Shown here one piece after another: positions 51,552-59,956 of a stretch of 64,000 nt of DNA. The translations under genes were made by a program, and so were the position numbers. The notes beneath the pieces are model-generated. The model did no database searches, was not told the origin of the DNA, and saw nothing but the letters and a program-made list of their open reading frames with translations. Source of the stretch: Luteococcus sanguinis (GTDB taxonomy: Bacteria; Actinomycetota; Actinomycetes; Propionibacteriales; Propionibacteriaceae). The stretch covers positions 1 to 64,000 of the forward strand of contig NZ_BAAAKI010000003.1 of NCBI RefSeq assembly GCF_039527675.1. Direction: 5' to 3'. Numbering within the stretch: position 1 is the stretch's first letter; the number at the start of each line of letters is the position of its first letter.

Positions 51552-51606
51552 GGAGCGGGCCCCGGCNNNNNNNNNNNNNNNNNNNNNNNNNNNNNGGGCC
51601 CGCTCC
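51552..51606. terminator. Convergent terminator containing a 29-N gap
   Basis: GGAGCGGGCCC (51552-51562) and its perfect reverse complement GGGCCCGCTCC (51596-51606) flank CGGC and the run of N from 51567 to 51595. The two genes converge here, so this is a shared terminator. The true loop length is unknown because the bases are missing. Confidence 0.7.
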
Positions 51607-51650
51607 CTGTGTCTTGTGCTGGAGTCGTTGTTCTCCCGCGCCCTGACGGG

Positions 51651-52592
51651 TCAGATGCGGTCAGTGCGATCCTTGAGGTCGTCCTTGACGTCCTCGACGC
51701 CGTCGCGCAGCTTGTCGCCGAAGGAACGCTTGTCAGCGTCCACGCCCTCACGCAGGTCGCCACCGAGCTCGTCGCCGTCCACCTCGATGTGCTCCTTGCG
51801 CACCTGGGCCTGGATGGTCTCGTTCTCGGTCACCTCGCGGGTGTCGAGGCGCACCTTCTCGGTGGCGACGGTCTCCGTGCTGACGACCGGTCGCTCCTCG
51901 TGTAGCACGACCTCGGTCTCCGCGTCGACCAGATCTCCGCGGACGTCCTCGGAGCCGTCGAGCGGCACGCGCTCCACGACAACCTCCTCGCGGGTCACGG
52001 GGACGGTCACGGTCTGGGTCTCGGTGATGACGTGCTTGCGCAGACGCGCACGGCCAGCCTCGACGCGCTCAGTGCCGACGTTCAGGCGCTCCTCGCGGGC
52101 CACGAGCTCGTCGGCGTTGCCATTGGCGTCACGGTCCAGGTTGGCGTCACGGTCCAGGTTCGCGTCGCGGTCCAGGTTGACGTCGCGGTCGGCGACACCC
52201 CGGTCGGCGACGACGTCGCGGTCGGTGTCGACGAACTCACGTCCGGTCGAGTACTCGTCCTGACGGTTGTAATAGGCGTACAACTCGGCTTCCTGCGACT
52301 CCTCGATGTGGCCATCGGGGTCGACGCCGGGGGCGCCCTTGATGAAGTCCTTGGTATAGGGCACGCGGATCTCGTCACCAGCGGCGACCTCCTGCGCGTC
52401 CAGCGGCACGAAGGTCTCCTTCATGCCGAAGAGCCCGGTCTTGACCGTTACCCAAGTGGGGCGGCCAGTCTGGTCGTCGAGATAGACCTGGCCGACGTCG
52501 CCAACCTTGTCGCCGTTCTGGTCGACGACGGTGGCGCCGTAGAAGCGGTCGTAGTCGTGGGTGCTGTTCTGGGAGGTGAAGTCATCAGTCAT
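51651..52592 (-). CDS. PRC-barrel and DUF2382 stress-type protein
   Basis: 313 residues. The N-terminal PRC-barrel (about 15-90, FYGATVVDQNGDKVGDVGQV) is joined by a linker with repeated NLDRDA units to a C-terminal DUF2382 domain (LNVGTERVEAGRARLRKHV, TVPVTREEVVVERVP). Such proteins are stress-linked and of unknown biochemistry. ATG 52592 is preceded by AAAGGA. The linker repeats are coded by 18-bp tandem units (52124-52186). Confidence 0.87.
   Translation of the reverse strand: MTDDFTSQNSTHDYDRFYGATVVDQNGDKVGDVGQVYLDDQTGRPTWVTVKTGLFGMKETFVPLDAQEVAAGDEIRVPYTKDFIKGAPGVDPDGHIEESQEAELYAYYNRQDEYSTGREFVDTDRDVVADRGVADRDVNLDRDANLDRDANLDRDANGNADELVAREERLNVGTERVEAGRARLRKHVITETQTVTVPVTREEVVVERVPLDGSEDVRGDLVDAETEVVLHEERPVVSTETVATEKVRLDTREVTENETIQAQVRKEHIEVDGDELGGDLREGVDADKRSFGDKLRDGVEDVKDDLKDRTDRI
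52124..52186 (-). repeat. 18-bp tandem repeat in the PRC/DUF2382 gene
   Basis: Three full 18-base units beginning GGTCCAGGTT (52133-52150, 52151-52168, 52169-52186) and a partial unit before them encode NLDRDA repeats. The units differ at one to three bases. Unit number may vary between strains without frameshift. Confidence 0.7.
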
Positions 52593-52908
52593 GGTGAGTC
52601 CTTTCTCTCCGGGCGAGGCCCGGTCGATCGGTTGCGGTTGGCCCGCCGTTGCCGGGTGGCCGTGCCGCTGTGCCGCGCTGTTTGTCGACAACTCGACGTT
52701 AGAAGAGTCGAAAGAATGATCGCAAGACTTCCCGCCGTGAGCGAAAAAGCCCTTGCCAATAGCGAATCCATCCCACCCTCACAGGTGTGGGAAGCGCTTG
52801 GGATCAGTGCAGCACCCAAATGTGCGGCGGTCGCCGGGCCCACCGCAGCCAGCTAGAATCTTCCGGGCCCGAGAGCGGTTCGCGGGTCGGGAGAACAGGG
52901 AGTGGAGC

Positions 52909-53475
52909 ATGCCGGTAGGCGCTGACGGAGAATTCATCGACCAGGTCAGCGCGGTGCGTGCCTGGGCCCAGGCCGCGCACGAGGTGCTCGTGGCAACGGC
53001 CTCCCGCCAGCGCGGAGCGATCGACACTGCGACACTCGCCCGTACCGTGCAGCAGCGCACCGGCATCGCCACCAAGCAATCGGCCAGCAAGTGGATCGGT
53101 CCGCTACTTGGCGTCATCGCCAAGCACAACGCCGATCGCGGCGAACCATTGCTGCCGGCCTTTGTCGTCCGCCGTGATGGCACGGTCGGCCCGGCTTGGG
53201 AGGAAGTGCTCAGGTTTGCCCGCATCCCCATCCCGGATGGGGACCTCGAACAGCATGCCGCGGCCCAACGCATGGCCGCCCACCACAGGTGGGCGGGAAC
53301 GTTGGAGGAAGCACCCGCTGCCAGCGCCGTGAAGGCGCCGCGAGCAGCCGGGGTGAAAAGAGCCGCTCCCACCACGGCCAAGCGCCCCGCCAACCCCGAA
53401 CCGCTGCGCGGCAACATCTGCCCGAACTGCTTCATGCAGATGTCCCTGACGGGCGTCTGCGACAACTGCGACTGA
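52909..53475 (+). CDS. Hypothetical protein with C-terminal zinc ribbon
   Basis: 188 residues. A helical N-terminal domain (about 8-95, FIDQVSAVRAWAQAAHEVLV, then QQRTGIATKQSASKWIGPLL) looks like a compact helix-turn-helix-type module. A basic Ala/Pro-rich linker follows. The C terminus CPNCFMQMSLTGVCDNCD is a two-knuckle zinc ribbon. It may bind nucleic acid. The start follows GGGAGTGGAGC. Family not recognised. Confidence 0.65.
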   Translation: MPVGADGEFIDQVSAVRAWAQAAHEVLVATASRQRGAIDTATLARTVQQRTGIATKQSASKWIGPLLGVIAKHNADRGEPLLPAFVVRRDGTVGPAWEEVLRFARIPIPDGDLEQHAAAQRMAAHHRWAGTLEEAPAASAVKAPRAAGVKRAAPTTAKRPANPEPLRGNICPNCFMQMSLTGVCDNCD

Positions 53476-53503
53476 TTACACCGGCCGACTGGGCGCGCCG
53501 CGC

Positions 53504-53812
53504 CTATGCCACGGGTGCCCATCGACCACCGGAGCGCACCAGTAGCCAGTGGCGTCCGATCTGGGCCACGGGTTCGATCGCCTCGAGGGCCGCATCGCGC
53601 GCCATCACGGCAAGCTCCTCTTCTTCTGAACCGCTGGCATCGGGCACGGTGAACCTCACCGTCACCCGGGGCGTCCCGGCAACCACGTCGATCTCCCGGG
53701 AGTCGACGTGGAAGTTCTCCGCGATGGCGGTGACCAAGGTCTCCTCCACCTCGGGCGGACGGTGGCCCGGGTGGAGGCCCAGCACCTCGAACTGCGCTCG
53801 GAAACTCGGCAT
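53504..53812 (-). CDS. Small hypothetical protein
   Basis: 102 residues, alpha/beta: LVTAIAENFHVDSREIDVV, RVTVRFTVPDASGSEEEELA, and a helix-strand end (LEAIEPVAQIGRHWLLV). No signal or cysteine cluster. Convergent with the zinc-ribbon gene. Not recognised. Coding is supported by strand position and regular composition only. Confidence 0.55.
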   Translation of the reverse strand: MPSFRAQFEVLGLHPGHRPPEVEETLVTAIAENFHVDSREIDVVAGTPRVTVRFTVPDASGSEEEELAVMARDAALEAIEPVAQIGRHWLLVRSGGRWAPVA

Positions 53813-53906
53813 GGCGCGAGCCTAGTGAACGAGTCCGACATGTAGCCGAAGCGGGCCGGAGGGATCCTCGACAAGCTCGGGGAACCTACGTAACCACGGT
53901 CCCAGA

Positions 53907-53933
53907 TCCTGCCGAGGGGTCCCTCTGGCAGGA
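53907..53933 (-). terminator. Terminator after the GlnQ-type gene
   Basis: TCCTGCC-GAGGG (53907-53918) pairs with CCCTC-T-GGCAGGA (53921-53933). It directly follows the stop of the ATPase gene on the minus strand, ending the importer operon. Confidence 0.6.
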
Positions 53934-53934
53934 C

Positions 53935-54732
53935 TCACAGCACCTTGTTCAAGAAGTCCTTGGTGCGGGGGTCCTGGGGATTGCCGAAGAGCTCGGCAGG
54001 TGAGCCCTGCTCCTTGATCACGCCGTCCGCCATGAACAGCACCCGGTCGGCGACCTCACGGGCGAAGCCCATCTCGTGGGTGACCAGCACCATCGTCATC
54101 CCCTCCTCGGCGAGACCGCGGATGACGGCCAGCACCTCGCCCACCATCTCCGGGTCCAGCGCACTGGTGGCCTCGTCGAACAACATGATGGACGGACGCA
54201 TGGCCAGGGCCCGCGCAATGGCCACCCGCTGCTTCTGCCCACCGGAGAGCTTGTTGGGCATGGCATCGGCCTTCTCGGCCAGCCCCACGCGGTCCAGCAA
54301 CGCCAGGGCGCGCTCGCGGATCTCCGCGGACGGCCCCTTGCCCAGCTCGCGGGGAGCGAGCATGACGTTGTCGATCACGCTCATGTGCGGGAAGAGGTTG
54401 AAGTGCTGGAAGACCATGCCGATGTTCTGGCGCACGGTGTCGAGGTTGGTGTCCTTCGCGACGAGGTCCACCCCGTTGACGATGATGTGGCCCTCGGTGA
54501 CGTCCTCGAGCTTGTTGAAACAGCGCAGCAGGGTCGACTTGCCAGCACCCGAGGGGCCGATGATGGCGATGACCTCGCCCTCGTGCACGTCCAGGTCGAT
54601 GTGGCTCAGTACGACGTGCTCGCCATAGGCCTTCTTGAGGTCACGCACCTTGATGGCGACCTTGCGGTCCGTGATCAGGACGGAGGTGTCTGCATGGACA
54701 ATGAGCTCGTCCCGGGTCTGGTTGCTGCTCAC
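53935..54732 (-). CDS. Glutamine-type ABC transporter ATPase
   Basis: 265 residues. Walker A IGPSGAGKSTLLRC near 57-70, Q-loop VFQHFNLFPHMSV, signature NKLSGGQKQRVAIARA, Walker B MLFDEATSALDP and the His switch VTHEMGFAR are all normal. It powers the upstream fused permease, overlapping it by 4 bases. A short N-terminal extension (about 24 residues) precedes the ATPase domain. Distinct from the importer ATPase at 39718. Confidence 0.93.
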   Translation of the reverse strand: MSSNQTRDELIVHADTSVLITDRKVAIKVRDLKKAYGEHVVLSHIDLDVHEGEVIAIIGPSGAGKSTLLRCFNKLEDVTEGHIIVNGVDLVAKDTNLDTVRQNIGMVFQHFNLFPHMSVIDNVMLAPRELGKGPSAEIRERALALLDRVGLAEKADAMPNKLSGGQKQRVAIARALAMRPSIMLFDEATSALDPEMVGEVLAVIRGLAEEGMTMVLVTHEMGFAREVADRVLFMADGVIKEQGSPAELFGNPQDPRTKDFLNKVL

Positions 54733-56915
54733 TTGTTGACCTTCCTGTCCACGAGGTTACTGAGCCAGGTCAGCGCCATGATCACGATGAAGTACAGCAG
54801 CCCGATCACGAACCACAACTCGGAGCGAAGGTTGGTGGCGATGATCTGCTGGCCCTGGTAGGTGAGTTCGGCCAGGCCGATGACCGCAACCAGCGAGGTG
54901 TCCTTCAAAGTGATGATGAACTGGTTGATGAAACTCGGAGTGGCGATCTTCACGGCCTGGGGGACGACGACCTTGCGCATCGAGGTCCCGTACGACAGCC
55001 CCAGCGAACGAGCCGCCTCCAGTTGTCCGGGGTCAACCGACTGGATGCCCCCTCGCACGATCTCGGTCATGTAGGCGCCAGCATTCAGGCCGAGGGCCAA
55101 GACGCCCGCTGTGAAGGCACCCAGCCCGACGTGGTGCCCCACGAGTTTGGTCAGCAGTGGCGGGACCGTGAAGTAGATGAAGAAGAGCTGCACCAGCAGC
55201 GGAGTCCCGCGGAAGATGTTGACGTAGGTGTTCGCCAGGAACCTCAGGACGCGGTTGCCGCCCACCTTGAACATGCCGAAGACCAGGCCAAGGACGGTGG
55301 CGCCCAGCAGGGCGCACGCCGTGGCCAGCACGGTCGTCCCGAGACCACGCAGCATGGACGGCAGCGACTGGCGCAATATCTGCCAGAAACCGTCGCGTTG
55401 GGTGGCGGTTGAGCCGAGGTAGGTCTCGTTGATGGTCTGGTACTGGCCGCTGGCCTTGAGGTTGTTCAGACCGATGTTGAAGGCCTGGACGAGTTCGGGG
55501 TGCTGTCCCTTGTTGACCGCGACGCCGTAGGAGTTGCCCTTGACCTTGTCGCCGACCACCTGCATGCCGCTGCCCTGTTGGATGCCGTAGAGCACGACGG
55601 GGTAGTCGTCGATGAAGGCGGCGGAGTTGCCGACCTTGACGTCGTTGATCATGTTGGAGGTGTCACTGAAGGAGGTGGTCGTGAAGCCGTACTGTCCCGA
55701 GATCGACTTGGCGTAGTCCGCGCCGGCGGTTCCGTTCTTGACCGCCACCTTCTTCCCCTTCAAGTCGTCCAGGCTGGCGATCGAGGAACCCTCGGCGACA
55801 GCCACTTGGAGCCCGGACTCGAAGTAGCCGTCGGTGAAGTCCAAGGTCTTCTTGCGTTCGTCGGTGATGGACATGCCGGCCATGACGGCGTCGACCTGTC
55901 CTGCCTTGAGGGCTTGGACGGCGGCGTCGAAGCCGAGGGACTTGATGTCGATGGTGAAGCCCTGGTCCTTGGCGATGGCGCGGATCAGGTCCATGTCGAT
56001 GCCGACCATCTCGCCGGTCTTGGGGTCGCGCATCTCGAAGGGCGCGAAGGTGGTGTCGGTGCCGATGACATAGTGCTTGCCTTGGGCGGGCTTGTCCGTG
56101 TCGTTGGCCACGGCCAGCCCGGTTCCCAGGTACTTGCCGACCAAGCTGTCGTAACTACCGTCCGACTTCATCTCGGCCAGGCCGAGGTTGAAGGCCTGGA
56201 CAAGTTCTGCGTCCTGGCCCTTCTGGACGGCAACGCCGTAGGAGTTGCCCTTGACCTTGTCGCCGACCACCTGCATGCCGCTGCCCTGTTGGATGCCGTA
56301 GAGCACGACGGGGTAGTCGTCGATGAAGGCGGCGGAGTTGCCGACCTTGACATCGTTGATCATGTTGGAGGTATCGGTGAAGGAGACCGTCGAGAATCCG
56401 TATTGTGCGGCGATCGACTTGGCGTAGTCCGCGCCGGCAGTCCCGTTCTTCACGGCGACTCGCTGGCCCTTGAGACCGTCCAGTGAGGTGATGGACGATC
56501 CCTTCGCGACCGCGACCTGGAGCCCGGACTCGAAGTAGCCGTCGGTGAAGTCCAAGGTCTTCTTGCGTTCGTCGGTGATGGACATGCCGGCCATGACGGC
56601 GTCGACCTGTCCTGCCTTGAGGGCTTGGACGGCGGCGTCGAAGCCGAGGGACTTGATGTCGATGGTGAATCCCTGGTCCTTGGCGATGGCGCGGATCAGG
56701 TCCATGTCGATGCCGACCATCTGCCCGGTCTTGGGGTCGCGCATCTCGAAGGGTGCGAAGGTGGTGTCGGTGCCGATCACATAGTGCTTGCCCTGGGCAG
56801 GGTGGGTGTCGTCGGCGTGGGCCAGTGGAGCCGCGAGCGGTGCGATCATGGCCAGCAGGCCGATGACCACGATGCCCAGCAGGCTGCGCACCCAGGCAGT
56901 GGTGCGTCGATACAT
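54729..56915 (-). CDS. GlnP-type fusion: two substrate-binding domains and permease
   Basis: 728 residues. A signal sequence (about 12-38) is followed by two solute-binding domains, each opening YVIGTDTTFAPFEMRDPKTG, and a C-terminal permease (about 515-728, with LVQLFFIYFTVP, YMTEIVRGGIQSVDPGQLE and ARSLGLSYG). This is the layout of firmicute GlnP, in which tethered domains deliver Gln or Glu. The domains are almost identical in sequence, unlike the divergent pair usual in this family. ATG 56915 follows AGGAGG at eight bases. Confidence 0.9.
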   Translation of the reverse strand: MYRRTTAWVRSLLGIVVIGLLAMIAPLAAPLAHADDTHPAQGKHYVIGTDTTFAPFEMRDPKTGQMVGIDMDLIRAIAKDQGFTIDIKSLGFDAAVQALKAGQVDAVMAGMSITDERKKTLDFTDGYFESGLQVAVAKGSSITSLDGLKGQRVAVKNGTAGADYAKSIAAQYGFSTVSFTDTSNMINDVKVGNSAAFIDDYPVVLYGIQQGSGMQVVGDKVKGNSYGVAVQKGQDAELVQAFNLGLAEMKSDGSYDSLVGKYLGTGLAVANDTDKPAQGKHYVIGTDTTFAPFEMRDPKTGEMVGIDMDLIRAIAKDQGFTIDIKSLGFDAAVQALKAGQVDAVMAGMSITDERKKTLDFTDGYFESGLQVAVAEGSSIASLDDLKGKKVAVKNGTAGADYAKSISGQYGFTTTSFSDTSNMINDVKVGNSAAFIDDYPVVLYGIQQGSGMQVVGDKVKGNSYGVAVNKGQHPELVQAFNIGLNNLKASGQYQTINETYLGSTATQRDGFWQILRQSLPSMLRGLGTTVLATACALLGATVLGLVFGMFKVGGNRVLRFLANTYVNIFRGTPLLVQLFFIYFTVPPLLTKLVGHHVGLGAFTAGVLALGLNAGAYMTEIVRGGIQSVDPGQLEAARSLGLSYGTSMRKVVVPQAVKIATPSFINQFIITLKDTSLVAVIGLAELTYQGQQIIATNLRSELWFVIGLLYFIVIMALTWLSNLVDRKVNK

Positions 56916-57081
56916 CCCGGTTCCTCCTGTCGTCGGCCCCAACTCGGGCCGCAGCGGTCAACGGACGAATGCTCCGCGACAGTCACACACTAGAGTGTGT
57001 TGCTTGCCCCACACGGCGTTGCCTCGGCCGAGGCAGGGGGTGGGACGTTATCTTGGGTCGACATCCCCAACCGGAGACCCG

Positions 57082-59169
57082 ATGACCGAACTTCCCCGCC
57101 GTACTGCCGAGCCGGCTCCGGCCGCACCCCGCTTCCGCCCCGACATCGAGGGCTTGCGCGCAGTGGCCGTCGGCCTCGTGCTGCTGTATCACGCAGGCAT
57201 TCCCGTGGTGCGGGGTGGCTTCGCCGGCGTGGACGTCTTCTTCGTCATCTCAGGCTTCCTGATCACCGGCGTGCTGATCCGCGAGGTGGAGAAGACCGGA
57301 CGGGTGAACCTGGCCCAGTTCTGGGCCCGCCGCATCCGCCGGTTGCTGCCTGCGGCCACGCTCGTCCTGGCCTCTACCGCACTGGCCACCAAGCTGCTGG
57401 TTTCCCGGATGGACTGGGCGCGCATCGGCGGCGACATCACCTGGTCGGCGATGAACCTCGTCAACTGGCGGCTGGCCTCGCAGTCGATCGACTACCTGGC
57501 CGAGGGACAGCTCGCCAGCCCGGCGCAGCACTTCTGGTCACTGGCCGTGGAGGAGCAGTTCTACTTCGTCTGGCCCGTGGTGATCCTGCTGTTCGCGCTG
57601 GTGGCCCGACGGTTGCACCGTGTACCGCGCCCCATGCTGCTGCTCGGCCTGCTGGCCATCACCATCCCGTCGTTGGCGTGGTCGCTGTGGTACACCGCCA
57701 AGTCGCCGGCCGACGCCTACTTCGTCACCACCACCCGCCTGTGGGAGCTCGGACTGGGCGCCCTCACCGCCGTGCTGGCCGGGGTCTGGGACCGCCTCAG
57801 GCCCGAGGTCGGACGCGCGATCGCCTGGGGCGGCCTGGCGGCCGTGGCCCTGACCGCCTTCGTCTTCTCCACCCGCACTCCGTGGCCGGGCGCAGCAGCG
57901 CTCGTCCCCACCCTGGGCACCGCAGCGGTGATCGCGGGTGGCGCCAGCGCCGGGGCTGCCGGACCGGTGCGCTGGTTGGGCAAGGCGCCGCTGGTCTGGC
58001 TGGGTGGCCTGTCGTACTCGCTGTACCTGTGGCACTGGCCGATCATCGCCATCGCCGCACTGCGCTGGAACGGCTTGAGCTGGTGGCAGGGGACGCTGTT
58101 GGCGCTTGTCTCGATCATCCCCGCGTGGTTGACCAACCGCTTCCTCGAGAACCCCATCCGCCACGGCGCGTGGGGCAAGAAGAACCCGGGCATCGTCCTG
58201 TCCGTCGGCCTCAACCTCGCGGCCATCGGCACCATCGCCGGGCTGGCGCTGTCCCATCTGGGGCTCCAGTTCGAGGCGGCGGCCCGGACGTCGACCGTCC
58301 AGAGTCTTCCCTCCGGCGTTCCGACGCCGGGAGCCTCGTCCGAGGTCACCCCCTACGCCGAGATCGTGCCCAATCCTGCGCTCGCGGACGAGGACCTGCC
58401 CGAGGCCTACGCCAAGGGTTGCCAGGCAGGGGTGGACGAGACCACCGCCCTGCGCTGTCGATTCGGTACCAAGGGGGCCAACACCAAGGTCGTCCTGGTC
58501 GGCGACTCGAAGGTGCTGCAATGGCTGCCGGCCCTCGACGCGATCGGGGACGACCGCGGCTGGCAGATCATCACCTACACCAAGTCGGCGTGTGCCTGGG
58601 CTGACGCCGACCAGCAGAGCGAAGCGGGCAAGGACTACCCCCAGTGCCGCGAGTGGAGCGCCAACGTCGCCAAGGCCATCGCCGCCGAGAAGGGCCTGGA
58701 CCTCGTCATCACCAGCACGGGCGAGTCGACGGCCTCCCTCGATGGCCGAGACCCGAATGCAGCCGACCTGCTGACCGGCCTGCGCGCCAACGCCAAGAAG
58801 GTCGGGGCGCTCAAGATCCCGCTCGTGGCCCTCTCGGACACGCAGAGCCCGGGCATGGAGGTCTACCGCTGCGTCGCCGGTCACCCGGACGACTACGCCA
58901 CCGCCTGCACCTTCCCCCCCAAGGCAGGCAACGGCAGCGCCGCGCTGCGCGCCATGGTCGACGCGGCGGCCGAGGACGGTGCCGATGAGGGCTACATCAA
59001 CATGGACCCGTGGATCTGCCGCACCGAGACCTGCCAGCCCGTCGTCGGCGGAATCCTGACCTATCGCCAGGGATCACACATCACCGCCACCTACGCCAAG
59101 GCGCTGTCGCCGGTGCTGGAGAAGGCGCTGCTGACGCAGGCCAAGAAGCTGGGGACCAACCTCAGCTGA
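57082..59169 (+). CDS. OafA/YrhL-type membrane acyltransferase with SGNH domain
   Basis: 695 residues. The N-terminal acyltransferase-3 domain has about 10 helices, starting FRPDIEGLRAVAVGLVLLYH with the key His, then GGFAGVDVFFVISGFLI. After about residue 420 an extracellular SGNH hydrolase-like domain begins (VVLVGDSKVLQWLP with the Ser; GSHITATYAKAL with the late His). It likely O-acetylates a cell-envelope sugar or peptidoglycan. Start ATG 57082 is preceded by GGAGA. Overlaps the convergent HAD gene by 8 bases. Confidence 0.9.
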   Translation: MTELPRRTAEPAPAAPRFRPDIEGLRAVAVGLVLLYHAGIPVVRGGFAGVDVFFVISGFLITGVLIREVEKTGRVNLAQFWARRIRRLLPAATLVLASTALATKLLVSRMDWARIGGDITWSAMNLVNWRLASQSIDYLAEGQLASPAQHFWSLAVEEQFYFVWPVVILLFALVARRLHRVPRPMLLLGLLAITIPSLAWSLWYTAKSPADAYFVTTTRLWELGLGALTAVLAGVWDRLRPEVGRAIAWGGLAAVALTAFVFSTRTPWPGAAALVPTLGTAAVIAGGASAGAAGPVRWLGKAPLVWLGGLSYSLYLWHWPIIAIAALRWNGLSWWQGTLLALVSIIPAWLTNRFLENPIRHGAWGKKNPGIVLSVGLNLAAIGTIAGLALSHLGLQFEAAARTSTVQSLPSGVPTPGASSEVTPYAEIVPNPALADEDLPEAYAKGCQAGVDETTALRCRFGTKGANTKVVLVGDSKVLQWLPALDAIGDDRGWQIITYTKSACAWADADQQSEAGKDYPQCREWSANVAKAIAAEKGLDLVITSTGESTASLDGRDPNAADLLTGLRANAKKVGALKIPLVALSDTQSPGMEVYRCVAGHPDDYATACTFPPKAGNGSAALRAMVDAAAEDGADEGYINMDPWICRTETCQPVVGGILTYRQGSHITATYAKALSPVLEKALLTQAKKLGTNLS

Positions 59170-59956
59170 TGCCGAGCAGGTCCTCGAGGACGACCAGCAC
59201 GCCGGCCTCCTCGTTGGACCCGGCGCGGTGCGTCGCCACGGCGATCGCGGACTCCTCGGCCTTGGCCATCGCGTAGCTGGTGCCCGCAGCGGCGAGCATC
59301 TCCACGTCGTTGCCCGAGTCGCCGAAGGCCACCACGTCGTCCCAGTCGACGTCCCAGCGGTCCAGCAGGGCCTGCAGGCCCCAGCGCTTGTGCCGGCCCG
59401 GGACGATCAGGTCGATGCCCTGGTGCCCGGTGGTCACCGGGACGAGGTGCTCGTCGAGGCTGGCGGACAACTGCTCGGCCAGACGCCAGGACTGTCCCTC
59501 GTGCGTGATCAAGTGCAGCTTCACGACCGGGCCGTCGATCTGGGTCAGCGAGTCGACCATGCCGACGTTCTCGTAGGCCGAGTGCATCGCCTTGATCATG
59601 ATCTTTGGGGAGTCCTTGCGCAGCCAGGCCCCGTCGGGACCACTGGCCACCGCCCGGAGTTCCGCGTGCTCGTCCACCAGGGCCACGGCGTGGGCCAGCA
59701 CCTCAGGCTCGACGGTCGCCACCCGGACCTGCTCCGCGTCGACGTCCACCACGACGGCCCCGTTGTCGCTGACGAAGGCGAGCAGGTCGGGACGGGCGAA
59801 CATCTTCTTCATCGACAGGTACTGCCGCCCGGACGCGATGACGACGTGGACGCCCTGCGCCAGGCACGCATCCAGCACCCGCTCGAAACGGTCAGTGTCG
59901 AAGGTGGCGCCCGTGCGCAGCAGCGTCCCGTCCAGATCGATGGCGACGGCCTTCAT
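59162..59956 (-). CDS. Cof-type HAD hydrolase
   Basis: 264 residues. Motif I AIDLDGTLLRTG near 5-16, motif II VIASGRQY, and the late motif VAFGDSGNDVEML near 212. The Cof (IIB) cap lies between. It is a cytosolic phosphatase, probably of sugar phosphates or flavin-type substrates, not assignable further. Its ATG overlaps the valS stop, so the two genes are translationally coupled. Confidence 0.9.
   Translation of the reverse strand: MKAVAIDLDGTLLRTGATFDTDRFERVLDACLAQGVHVVIASGRQYLSMKKMFARPDLLAFVSDNGAVVVDVDAEQVRVATVEPEVLAHAVALVDEHAELRAVASGPDGAWLRKDSPKIMIKAMHSAYENVGMVDSLTQIDGPVVKLHLITHEGQSWRLAEQLSASLDEHLVPVTTGHQGIDLIVPGRHKRWGLQALLDRWDVDWDDVVAFGDSGNDVEMLAAAGTSYAMAKAEESAIAVATHRAGSNEEAGVLVVLEDLLGIS

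Noticed and set aside
57538..58884. 448-codon minus-strand frame opposite the acyltransferase
   Set aside because: Gln/Gly/Arg-rich antisense artefact; the plus strand has membrane helices and SGNH motifs.
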